A DNA stretch of 42,667 nt from Candidatus Parvarchaeota archaeon. GTDB taxonomy: Archaea > Nanobdellota > Nanobdellia > Parvarchaeales > Parvarchaeaceae. Positions 14,871-21,957 of this stretch are shown one piece after another. Position numbers and translations under genes: made by a program. The notes under the pieces are model-generated. The model worked only from the letters and a program-made list of their open reading frames with translations. It had not been told where the DNA came from and searched no databases. Where the stretch lies: assembly GCA_023380585.1 (NCBI GenBank), contig JAMCRN010000031.1, positions 1-42,667 of the forward strand, read 5' to 3'. How positions within the stretch are numbered: the stretch's first letter is position 1; each line of letters begins with the position of its first letter.

Positions 14871-15527
14871 ATGGGCACTGAGAAACTGCTACCAAGAGAA
14901 ACGGCTAAAAAAGCTGTGAGTATACTAAAGGACAGTTATAAGGGGGCTAAATACTACCTGGATTTTTCTAATCCACTGGAATTATTGGTCGCAGCGATAT
15001 TGTCCGCACAGACAAGGGACACGGTCGTAAACGAGGTCACCCCTGCTCTGTTCAGGAAGTTTAAAAACGTTGTTGATTACTCAAGTTCTACGCCAGCCGA
15101 ACTTCTAAAATTCATCGGGCGCGTCACTTTTGCCGAGAATAAGGCTAAAAACATAATCGAGGCTTGCAGGATCCTAAAGGAAAGATATGGCTCCAAAGTG
15201 CCTGATAATATGGAGAGTCTTCTGTCCCTACCAGGCGTCGGAAGGAAGACGGCTAACACCATACTGATAAACGCTTACGGCGTAGTAGAGGGTATACCTG
15301 TCGATACCTGGGTCATAAAACTGTCCTATAGGATAGGTCTTAGTCTGTCTAGAAAGCCTGATGACATAGAAAAGGACCTCATGGGGGTGATAGATAAAAA
15401 AGACTGGAAGAACATAGCCTACATATTAAAAGAGCACGGACATCAGATATGCCGAGCTGAGCCGTTGTGCACTAAATGTCCCATAAATTCTCTGTGCCCA
15501 AAAAATGGCGTAAGTAAGTACAAGTAA
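14871..15527 (+). CDS. nth: Endonuclease III (DNA glycosylase/AP lyase)
   Basis: Base-excision repair enzyme of 218 residues removing oxidised pyrimidines and nicking at abasic sites. The helix-hairpin-helix LPGVGRKTAN carries catalytic Lys126, and Asp145 follows in PVDTWV. The C-terminal cluster-binding cysteines are present as C-x5-C-x2-C-x5-C, one residue shorter in the first loop than the usual C-x6-C-x2-C-x5-C of the E. coli enzyme; I checked this in the DNA. Also unusual is Trp after VDT where His is common. Exonuclease III lies 330 bases downstream and a family X polymerase further along, so most base-excision steps are encoded within 8 kb. Confidence 0.94.
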   Translation: MGTEKLLPRETAKKAVSILKDSYKGAKYYLDFSNPLELLVAAILSAQTRDTVVNEVTPALFRKFKNVVDYSSSTPAELLKFIGRVTFAENKAKNIIEACRILKERYGSKVPDNMESLLSLPGVGRKTANTILINAYGVVEGIPVDTWVIKLSYRIGLSLSRKPDDIEKDLMGVIDKKDWKNIAYILKEHGHQICRAEPLCTKCPINSLCPKNGVSKYK

Positions 15528-15550
15528 AAAAAGAGTAAAAAAAATCCGAA

Positions 15551-15563
15551 AAAATATATATAC
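15551..15563 (+). promoter_or_regulatory. TATA-like box of the small membrane peptide gene
   Basis: AAAATATATATAC lies about 26 bases before the ATG at 15583, in the 55-base AT-rich gap after endonuclease III. Confidence 0.4.
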
Positions 15564-15582
15564 TACTTATAATCATAAGATT

Positions 15583-15696
15583 ATGTGGAGGAAACCTCGT
15601 ATGCAGAATATAATATTCGCGGCGGCTATTATAGCGTACTTGGTGATTTTCTTGGGCTTTATCCTGAGAAATAATTTCTTGGCGGCCAGAAGCTGA
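15583..15696 (+). CDS. Small single-helix membrane peptide, 37 or 31 residues
   Basis: Short frame with two in-frame ATGs, at 15583 and 15601. From the second, the product is a 31-residue peptide made almost entirely of one hydrophobic helix (IIFAAAIIAYLVIFLGFIL) ending in a short basic tail. The first ATG lies about 25 bases after an AT-only TATA-like run, fitting a leaderless start; the second has GGAGG nine bases upstream. GAGG-AAA-CCTC between the two could form a small hairpin. Its size and shape resemble CcmD-like or other small membrane-complex subunits, but this is only a likeness and no partner genes are nearby. Confidence 0.5.
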   Translation: MWRKPRMQNIIFAAAIIAYLVIFLGFILRNNFLAARS

Positions 15697-15751
15697 AGAA
15701 ACCTAAGTAAGCGTATCGTTTTCCGAGCCCTACTTCTAAATATACAGTGCG

Positions 15752-15761
15752 TTCTATAGAA
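15752..15761. repeat. Palindrome TTCTATAGAA, copy 1
   Basis: Perfect 10-base palindrome placed 6 bases after an AAATATAC TATA-like sequence. A second identical copy lies 90 bases downstream in the exonuclease III promoter. Nothing obvious is transcribed from the first element; the 60 bases that follow show no clear gene or RNA fold. Confidence 0.45.
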
Positions 15762-15820
15762 GCAGTCGCGTCAACTTGCAGCCGCTCGTGTTGCCGAATA
15801 TGACCCAATTCGATTTGCGG

Positions 15821-15831
15821 ATTATTTATAC
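15821..15831 (+). promoter_or_regulatory. TATA box of the exonuclease III gene
   Basis: ATTATTTATAC ends about 31 bases before the ATG at 15862, so the mRNA would carry a leader of roughly 5-10 bases. The palindrome TTCTATAGAA lies between this box and the start codon. Confidence 0.5.
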
Positions 15832-15841
15832 TAAAAGTCCC

Positions 15842-15851
15842 TTCTATAGAA
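15842..15851. repeat. Palindrome TTCTATAGAA, copy 2 (possible operator of the exonuclease III gene)
   Basis: Identical to the copy at 15752 and located at the predicted transcription start of the exonuclease III gene, where a bound protein would block initiation. Confidence 0.4.
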
Positions 15852-15861
15852 CATCGATGCC

Positions 15862-16617
15862 ATGATCAATCTTTTGTCCTGGAACATAAATGGAATAAGG
15901 AGCGCTATGAAAAAAGGATTAGGCTCTTTGATACAGACAGGAATATACGATATAATCCTGCTGCAGGAAGTCAAAGCTGAAGTCATCCCTCTTGATTTAG
16001 ATATAGAAGCTTACAATAAGTACATATTTACATCAAAAAGGAAAAAAGGGTACAGCGGCACTATGACGTTATCAAAGAAAAAACCGATATCTATTATATA
16101 TGGTATAGGAGATAATAGATTCGATTCAGAGGGGCGCTGTATAACCTTAGAATTTCAAGATTTCTACGTCATAAATGCCTACTTCCCGAATTCGAGGAGA
16201 AATTTAGAGAGACTTGGATTCAAACTCGATTTTGATAAAAAAATATCCGGATTCAGCCAAGAGCTTCGCAAGAAAAAGCCGGTTATAATAGGTGGCGACT
16301 TTAACGTTGCAAATGAGGAGTTGGATATAGCAAGACCAAAGGATAACATTGGCAATGCGGGTTTCACGGAAGCTGAGAGGAAGTGGATGAAATCATTTCT
16401 TAGAAGCGGCTATTTCGATTGTTTTAGACTGTTCTCGAAGGAAAGCGGGCACTATACCTGGTGGACGTTCAGGTTCGAGGCCAGAAAAAGGAACATAGGC
16501 TGGCGGATAGATTATTTCCTCGTGTCCGAAGAAATAAAGGACAGGGTCATATCTTCTGACATTTTGACGGAGCAGTATGGCTCAGACCATGCCCCCGTAT
16601 CATTAAAAATAAGGTAG
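15862..16617 (+). CDS. xthA: Exodeoxyribonuclease III / AP endonuclease
   Basis: Endonuclease/exonuclease/phosphatase-fold enzyme of 251 residues that incises DNA 5-prime of abasic sites. Motifs in order: SWNINGIRSA with the metal-ligand Asn at the start, LLQEVKAE with the metal Glu, NAYFPNS with the active-site Tyr, IIGGDFNVANEELDIARP with the catalytic DxN, GFTEAERKWM, and GSDHAPV at the end with the catalytic Asp-His. Length is close to the 250-270 usual for the family. It is most likely to work after endonuclease III, whose gene is upstream on the same strand. An inverted repeat at its promoter suggests regulation. Confidence 0.94.
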   Translation: MINLLSWNINGIRSAMKKGLGSLIQTGIYDIILLQEVKAEVIPLDLDIEAYNKYIFTSKRKKGYSGTMTLSKKKPISIIYGIGDNRFDSEGRCITLEFQDFYVINAYFPNSRRNLERLGFKLDFDKKISGFSQELRKKKPVIIGGDFNVANEELDIARPKDNIGNAGFTEAERKWMKSFLRSGYFDCFRLFSKESGHYTWWTFRFEARKRNIGWRIDYFLVSEEIKDRVISSDILTEQYGSDHAPVSLKIR

Positions 16618-16693
16618 GGCAGGATATTTATCCTAATAAGAATAAAATCTTATTATAATATACACTTAATAAGTTATAGTGCCGGAGAATACA

Positions 16694-17182
16694 ATGACAG
16701 ATATATTCCCTATAGGGGTTAAGAGCTCACACATAAAGGGATTGACATTGATAGTGAAAGAACACGATAATGAGATGTCAGTTTCCGAGCTCGGAACCGA
16801 AGCTGAAGAGGAAATAGACGATCTTCTACCGACCCTAATAGCGGGAAAGGTACTCGGTTTCCTTACGATGGAAAACGGCATTATAAAGCTTACCGCGGAG
16901 GGCGCCTCTTTGAACAGTAAAAGCTTCAGCAAGACGATAGCCGAGAAGATACCGAAGATAGAGCCGTTTTATACGATAATAAAGGAGGTAGAGAAACAAG
17001 GAGAAGTTAAAACAAGGGACATATTCAAGATGCTCAGTAAGAAAGGGCTCATAGAAGATAGATTTGAGTCGGGGAATTATACTCAGTTCAGGAAGAACCT
17101 CCTCAACTGGAGCATAAAGTCTAAGATCCTTGTATACGATCAATTGGCCGACACATGGAAGATTGCGACGATTAAGATCTAG
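16694..17182 (+). CDS. Stand-alone AAA-associated C-terminal domain protein
   Basis: Soluble protein of 162 residues resembling the AAA-associated domain (AAA_assoc_C) normally fused behind NitT/TauT-type ABC ATPases in archaea and bacteria. It has a first winged-helix-like half (MSVSELGTEAEEEIDDLLPT, then GFLTMENGIIKLT) and a second half with KTRDIFKMLSKKG and YTQFRKNLLNWS. The ATG at 16694 has GGAG eight bases upstream; a GTG at 16679 is an alternative. It ends directly against the stop codon of the convergent ABC ATPase gene (no base between them). I infer it regulates that transporter in trans. The domain call rests on sequence pattern and context. Confidence 0.68.
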   Translation: MTDIFPIGVKSSHIKGLTLIVKEHDNEMSVSELGTEAEEEIDDLLPTLIAGKVLGFLTMENGIIKLTAEGASLNSKSFSKTIAEKIPKIEPFYTIIKEVEKQGEVKTRDIFKMLSKKGLIEDRFESGNYTQFRKNLLNWSIKSKILVYDQLADTWKIATIKI

Positions 17183-17932
17183 TCATCCGACTAGAAGTGA
17201 ATACGTCTCATCCACTATTTTCATGAATTCTTTGGAATGCCTGTTTCTATTGTCCCCCAATGATATTTGTTTTATGGCCTTCACGTGCGTTGGTTTATTC
17301 GAGAAAATGACTATCTTATCGGATAATTCCACCGCCTCTTCTACGTTATGGGATACCATTATAACCGAAGAAACGGACTGCGCTTTGTCTTTTAATATGC
17401 GTATGACCTCGCTCCTGAGCGCCCTTGCAGTCAACTCATCTAGAGAACTAAACGGTTCGTCCATAAGTAGGACTTTAGGGTTTGATATGAGGGCTCTCGC
17501 CAGACCGACCCTTTGCTTCATTCCTCCGCTCAGAACGTTCGGGTAAGCGTATTCGAAGCCGCCAAGGTCTAATTTTTTAAGCATCTCTATGGAAACCTTC
17601 TCTTTTTCTTTCTCATTCATTTTTGTATGAGAAAGCCCTACGCTTACGTTATCCACGTTGGTAAGCCAAGGGAGCAGAGCGAAGTCTTGGAAAACGAATG
17701 ATATATCACGTATCGGCTGAGATATGGTAGAACCCATATAGGAAACGCTGCCTGATGTCGGATGTATAAGGCCGGCTATTATCCTAAGAAGGGTGCTCTT
17801 GCCGCAACCGGATGGCCCGACCAATGAAACGAATTCGTACTCATCTGCATCGAAAGAAACCGAATCAAGTATCTTAGGGCCCTCTCCATTTGCAAAAGAA
17901 AACGACACTTCCTTTACGTCTATTATTCCCAT
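17183..17932 (-). CDS. ABC transporter ATP-binding protein, NitT/TauT (SsuB/TauB) type
   Basis: Cytoplasmic ATPase of 249 residues energising the permease encoded immediately upstream. Walker A GPSGCGKST is at 39-47, Q-loop FVFQDFALLPW, signature LSGGMKQRVGLARAL, Walker B VLLMDEPFSSLD and the switch His in VSHNVEEA. FQDFALLPW followed by NV and the SGGMKQR form are characteristic of the nitrate/sulfonate/taurine importer branch. The ATG follows the permease stop by one base, so the two are translated together. Archaeal members often carry an extra C-terminal domain; here the protein ends at the ATPase and a matching domain is encoded convergently next door. Confidence 0.92.
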   Translation of the reverse strand: MGIIDVKEVSFSFANGEGPKILDSVSFDADEYEFVSLVGPSGCGKSTLLRIIAGLIHPTSGSVSYMGSTISQPIRDISFVFQDFALLPWLTNVDNVSVGLSHTKMNEKEKEKVSIEMLKKLDLGGFEYAYPNVLSGGMKQRVGLARALISNPKVLLMDEPFSSLDELTARALRSEVIRILKDKAQSVSSVIMVSHNVEEAVELSDKIVIFSNKPTHVKAIKQISLGDNRNRHSKEFMKIVDETYSLLVG

Positions 17933-17933
17933 G

Positions 17934-19466
17934 TCACGAATACACCGCCGTAACCTTCGAATATAAGCGTTTCCATAAGAATGTATTAAGCAGTATTATC
18001 ATAATTACCATATTTATTAAGGCGATAAGCATTAGGACGATATTTCCTGATGAAAGAGAGAGGTCTAGCAATCTTCCTATCCCGACTTTGACTGACGTCG
18101 AAAGACCATTGGAAGAAAAGTATTCAGCTATTATGCTGGCGTTCCATTCTGCGGCTATTGCGGTTATGCTGCCTGTTATAAGACCAGGTCCTATGGCTTT
18201 TAGGTAGATGTATCTCCATGCATTGATCCCTCGGATCTGGAATATCTTTTGCAGGTCTTCTATGCTTGACTGCAAATATTTGCTTCTTGACAGAATGCTG
18301 AATATTACGTACCAAATACCGCTTAGGAAAAAGATCATAAAAGCAAGGGCTTCTGCATTTCCTCCAGATGCTATGAATAATATCGGAAGCAGGATCGTCG
18401 CAGGTATGGAGGCGGCTATCTGGAAAAGAAGGAGAAAAGTGTTCTTCTTTTTTGATATAAAAACTACGTAAACGCTTATCGGTATGGAAATAGCGAGTAT
18501 CAATAAAAATGCGCCCCAGATGCGAACAAAAGACAATAACAGTGAAAATAGAGACTCGGCTTCGTAACCAGGAATCGTATAAAACACTTTACTTACCATA
18601 TTTTGGCTGTTTATCGTCAATCTTAACAGTAAAAAGATGGATAAAGCCAGGATCAATATGCCCAATGCTAAAAATATTAACTTTCTATGGGAGTGCATGT
18701 ATCCCTTTAACCTGCTCATGCCTGCCTCGACTTTCGGAAAATTTATCATATGCAGACTATCGAACAGACCAAGCTTGTGTCTGTGCCTGGGATATACATT
18801 GGTAGAATATTTATTCACGTATTCATCAAATTTGTTAAAAAAAAGCAGGCGTGTCACGACCACGAAGAGTACAAATACGCCTATGCCCAGTAAGTACGCC
18901 GGAAAGTTTCTAGACGCACCAAGCTGAGTAAGCGCTACGCCTATCCCATGCCTTACCTCGTACTTTGCGTTTCCTGTGGAGAATATCTCGCTCGTTACGA
19001 GGTAAAAGAGTCCTATAGCCCATGATAAGCTCATCTGTTCCGAGAGCTTTGAGAGACTGGCCGGGATGAAGATCATCCTCAGTCTTTTATAAAGACTCAT
19101 ACCGTATACGCGGGACATCTCTATTACCTCGTTTGGTATTGTTCTGACGGCTTCGTTAACGCCAAATATCATGTTCCATAGCATGCTTGTGACTATAAGG
19201 AAAACTACTGCTGAGTTTATTCCAATGTACCCGGGCAGGTAAAACACGAAAATATATATTGCGAACGGGAAGAAAGCAAGTATCGGCAATGTCTGCAATA
19301 CATCGACTACTGGGATTATTATCTTACCTGCGACGGCCGACCTAGCTGTCCATATCCCAATGCCTAGAGCTAAGATCATAGATATAAAGAGAGCGACGAA
19401 CATCCTGGCCCAAGAATAAACTGTGTCAACAACGAGCAGAATAAATTCCGGATAGATACCTACCAT
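17934..19466 (-). CDS. ABC transporter permease with two fused NitT/TauT-type membrane domains
   Basis: Integral membrane protein of 510 residues holding two binding-protein-dependent permease domains in tandem. Each has an EAA-type loop that docks on the ATPase: EMSRVYGMSLYKRLRMIFIPAS in the first half (about residues 115-136, shown in two parts by EMSRVYGMS and KRLRMIFIPA) and LQKIFQIRGINAWRYIYLKA in the second. A basic linker with HRHK separates them. One such polypeptide can replace the usual permease dimer. No periplasmic-type binding protein gene is in the window, so substrate recognition is unexplained. The start follows an AATATATTTTAA box by about 24 bases. Confidence 0.88.
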   Translation of the reverse strand: MVGIYPEFILLVVDTVYSWARMFVALFISMILALGIGIWTARSAVAGKIIIPVVDVLQTLPILAFFPFAIYIFVFYLPGYIGINSAVVFLIVTSMLWNMIFGVNEAVRTIPNEVIEMSRVYGMSLYKRLRMIFIPASLSKLSEQMSLSWAIGLFYLVTSEIFSTGNAKYEVRHGIGVALTQLGASRNFPAYLLGIGVFVLFVVVTRLLFFNKFDEYVNKYSTNVYPRHRHKLGLFDSLHMINFPKVEAGMSRLKGYMHSHRKLIFLALGILILALSIFLLLRLTINSQNMVSKVFYTIPGYEAESLFSLLLSFVRIWGAFLLILAISIPISVYVVFISKKKNTFLLLFQIAASIPATILLPILFIASGGNAEALAFMIFFLSGIWYVIFSILSRSKYLQSSIEDLQKIFQIRGINAWRYIYLKAIGPGLITGSITAIAAEWNASIIAEYFSSNGLSTSVKVGIGRLLDLSLSSGNIVLMLIALINMVIMIILLNTFLWKRLYSKVTAVYS

Positions 19467-19483
19467 TCTCCCATAAAGCCCCC

Positions 19484-19495
19484 TTAAAATATATT
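19484..19495 (-). promoter_or_regulatory. TATA box of the ABC transporter operon
   Basis: AATATATTTTAA on the minus strand is centred about 24 bases upstream of the ATG at 19466. Confidence 0.5.
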
Positions 19496-19518
19496 AATTA
19501 CAGGTATTGGGCTTGGCT

Positions 19519-20214
19519 CTAGAATACCGGCTGGTCCTGAAATATCTTCATTCCTGTATCTGTTATGTCGAACGGATGCATGCCTGCGCTATGGGAAGAA
19601 AACCTCATCTTCAGTATCGAGATGGTTTTCTGGTAAAAATTTTGGTTGTAAACCATAGACATCAGCACCGCGGAATCCGACAGGTATATTGGTATAGCAA
19701 CGTCCTCCATCAACTCCAATTTATTCATGTCACCATAACGTTCTATAGTCACGACGGCAGTGCCGAACTTTTTCAATAAATTGAATGTGTCACCAAGTAC
19801 GTTTCTTTGTATGGCTATGTCTTTTACTTCCCATATGAATGGAGTTAGGGGGTCTATTACTACTCTGGAATGCTTGTCCCTTCTTGATTCTAGGATCTTT
19901 GGCAGCTCTATCGAAAGAAAATTCTTGAAATCGTGCCCTGTCATCTTTGTGAAGATAAAGTTGGAGTTCAGCTCTTTCCTGAATTCAGAGAATCCCAATG
20001 TGTCTGCCTCGCGAAGAAACGAGTCTATATCCTGTTCAAGGCTTATGTAGAAAACTTTCTCCCCATCTTTTAGGCCCTGCCGCAGGAAACTCGTGCAGAA
20101 TATGCTCTTGCCGGCCCCAGGAGAACCATAAAGTACCGTGACGGTGTTTTTTACTATCCCGCTCCCTATAAGCTGATCAAATCCGCTTATGCCGCTTTTT
20201 ATTCTCTCATCCAT
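19519..20214 (-). CDS. KaiC-like RecA-superfamily ATPase
   Basis: Single-domain KaiC/RadA-like ATPase of 231 residues. The N-terminus has the diagnostic RIKSGISGFDQLIGSGI segment, Walker A GSPGAGKS at 30-37, the catalytic Glu in YISLEQD, and Walker B RVVIDPLTP. Such archaeal single-domain KaiC proteins are ATP-dependent signalling or assembly factors without a settled general role. I chose the ATG at 20214; a TTG at 20235 would extend it by seven residues, but a GATATAAAG box is positioned about 28 bases before the ATG. That box overlaps the end of the polymerase gene upstream. Confidence 0.85.
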   Translation of the reverse strand: MDERIKSGISGFDQLIGSGIVKNTVTVLYGSPGAGKSIFCTSFLRQGLKDGEKVFYISLEQDIDSFLREADTLGFSEFRKELNSNFIFTKMTGHDFKNFLSIELPKILESRRDKHSRVVIDPLTPFIWEVKDIAIQRNVLGDTFNLLKKFGTAVVTIERYGDMNKLELMEDVAIPIYLSDSAVLMSMVYNQNFYQKTISILKMRFSSHSAGMHPFDITDTGMKIFQDQPVF

Positions 20215-20236
20215 ATCATATGTTTTGAAATTCAAT

Positions 20237-20246
20237 CTTTATATCT
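20237..20246 (-). promoter_or_regulatory. TATA box deciding the KaiC-like start
   Basis: AGATATAAAG on the minus strand, immediately after the DNA polymerase stop codon, is centred about 28 bases before the ATG at 20214. Confidence 0.5.
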
Positions 20247-21956
20247 TTATTTTCTGCGTCTAAATTTAAAGAAGTCGTTAAGTCCCATCGCATTTACTAT
20301 GTCCTTCTTTTCAAGCCAGCCTCTCCTTGCTATGGCTGTTGCCATTCTTATGAATCTAAGGTGGTTTACGCTGTGGGCATCGCTGCCGAGAGTAAACTTT
20401 ATACCATAATCCTTTGCATTCTTTACTAGATCGAAAGGCAGGTCGGACCTATTCGGGTATCCGTCTATCTCAAGCCAGACATCTGAGCGCTTGCACGCAG
20501 AGAAAACTTTCTCCATGTCTATGTCCAGTGGCTCTCTTTCTCCTATCATCCTGTCTGTGGGATGGGCTACCGAGTCTATTAACCCGCTGTCTATTGCCTT
20601 TACTAACCTTTCTGTAAGGTCCTGTCTGCTCATTTTAGTGTTCTGGTGCAGTGCTCCCAAGACGAAATCAAAATCCTTTAAAAATTTGCTTGGCAGGTCG
20701 AGAGAGCCGTCTTTAAGTATCTCCAGTTCAACACCGTTAAGCACCTTTATACGGCTTTTCTCGTTGAACTTTGCTATTTTTGCAGCCAATTTTTGAAATC
20801 TGTCTTCGTCTAGACCGTTCGCCACTCTTAAGCTCTTGCTGTGGTTTGTCAGTGCTATGTACTTCAAACCTATTTTTTCTGCGGCCTCTGCCATCTCCTC
20901 GAGGGAGTTAGAGCCGTCGCTGTCTTTTGTATGCACATGCAGATCGGCTATAATTTCCTCATAACCGACTATTTTGGGTAGGGTACCTGCTTTGGAGGCC
21001 TCGATCTCACCCATATTCTCTCTCAGCTCAGGCTCCATCTCATCGAGGCCAAGTGCCTTGTAAACGCCTTCCTCAGTAGGACCTGCCAATTTCTTTGTTC
21101 CTTTGAATAAGCCATACTCATTCAGTTTCATCCCCATCGATATAGCTATTTTCCTCAGCTTGACATTGTGCTCTTTATTCCCTGTGAAATACTGCATAGC
21201 CGACCCGAATGATTCCGCAGGCACTATCCTTATGTCGCAGTTGAGGCCTAGATTAAGACGCACGGATGTCTTAGTGCTGCCTTTTACTAGTACCTCTTTC
21301 ACTTCTGGTAGTTTGACAAAAAAATCCATGCATTTTTCAGGCATGTCTGATACGGCTAAAACATCGAGGTCGCCAACAGTCTCCCTCATTCTACGCGCAG
21401 ATCCGGCTATTCTCACGTCTTTGAAAAGGCCGCTTTTTTCCAATTTCTTTACGAAATCCTCGAAGTGATCTATTACAAGACCAAGCAGTTTCCTCTCCTC
21501 TTTCAGTTTTAAAAATGCTTCTATGTTTTTACGAAGGTCTTCTTCACTTTTCTCTCCAAATCCCTCGAGTTTTCTTATTTTATTCGAGCTTATCGCATCT
21601 TTTAGGCCGTTTAAATCCTTTATACCGAGTTTTTTGTACAGGGTAAATATCCGCTTTGGGCCAAGGCCCCGTATCTTTCTAAATACTCGAAAATCTATCG
21701 GAAATTGCTTACGCAGATCCTCGTATTTTTTAATCTTTCCGGTCTGGAAGTATTCTGATATGGATTTTGACATGGACTGCCCTATACCTTCCATTTCCAT
21801 AAGTTTGCCCTCTTCGTACACCTTTTTCAGGTCTACTGGGAGCGTCGATATTACCATCGCTGCGTTTCTGTAAGCCCGCGGTTCCCACTGTACTCCCTTT
21901 ATCTCGAGCATGTCTGCTATATCATAAAATATTTCTGCTATCTCCTGATTAGACAT
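20247..21956 (-). CDS. polX: Family X DNA polymerase with C-terminal PHP domain
   Basis: Repair polymerase of 569 residues with the full PolX layout. The N-terminal 8-kDa-like domain and helix-hairpin-helix segments (MEGIGQSMSKSI, IRGLGPKRIFTLYKKLG, LEGFGEKSEEDL) bind DNA; the palm has GSARRMRETVGDLDVLA with the catalytic DxD and DIRIV with the third Asp. From about residue 335 the PHP domain begins with ADLHVHTKDSDGS and continues with TNHSKS, GVELEI, ALHQN, VAHPTDR and GSDAHS, which are metal-binding sites of a 3-prime exonuclease or phosphatase. It is expected to fill short gaps in base-excision repair. The gene starts one base after the phosphoglycerate mutase stop codon. Confidence 0.94.
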   Translation of the reverse strand: MSNQEIAEIFYDIADMLEIKGVQWEPRAYRNAAMVISTLPVDLKKVYEEGKLMEMEGIGQSMSKSISEYFQTGKIKKYEDLRKQFPIDFRVFRKIRGLGPKRIFTLYKKLGIKDLNGLKDAISSNKIRKLEGFGEKSEEDLRKNIEAFLKLKEERKLLGLVIDHFEDFVKKLEKSGLFKDVRIAGSARRMRETVGDLDVLAVSDMPEKCMDFFVKLPEVKEVLVKGSTKTSVRLNLGLNCDIRIVPAESFGSAMQYFTGNKEHNVKLRKIAISMGMKLNEYGLFKGTKKLAGPTEEGVYKALGLDEMEPELRENMGEIEASKAGTLPKIVGYEEIIADLHVHTKDSDGSNSLEEMAEAAEKIGLKYIALTNHSKSLRVANGLDEDRFQKLAAKIAKFNEKSRIKVLNGVELEILKDGSLDLPSKFLKDFDFVLGALHQNTKMSRQDLTERLVKAIDSGLIDSVAHPTDRMIGEREPLDIDMEKVFSACKRSDVWLEIDGYPNRSDLPFDLVKNAKDYGIKFTLGSDAHSVNHLRFIRMATAIARRGWLEKKDIVNAMGLNDFFKFRRRK

Positions 21957-21957
21957 A

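Noticed and set aside
15660-15890. Open frame on the minus strand opposite the small peptide and exonuclease III promoter region
   Set aside because: About 65 codons open by chance, no ATG start, no ribosome site, and it overlaps the more plausible forward elements.
16708-16717. Palindrome CCCTATAGGG
   Set aside because: It is within the coding sequence of the AAA-associated protein (codons for Phe-Pro-Ile-Gly) and has no promoter context.
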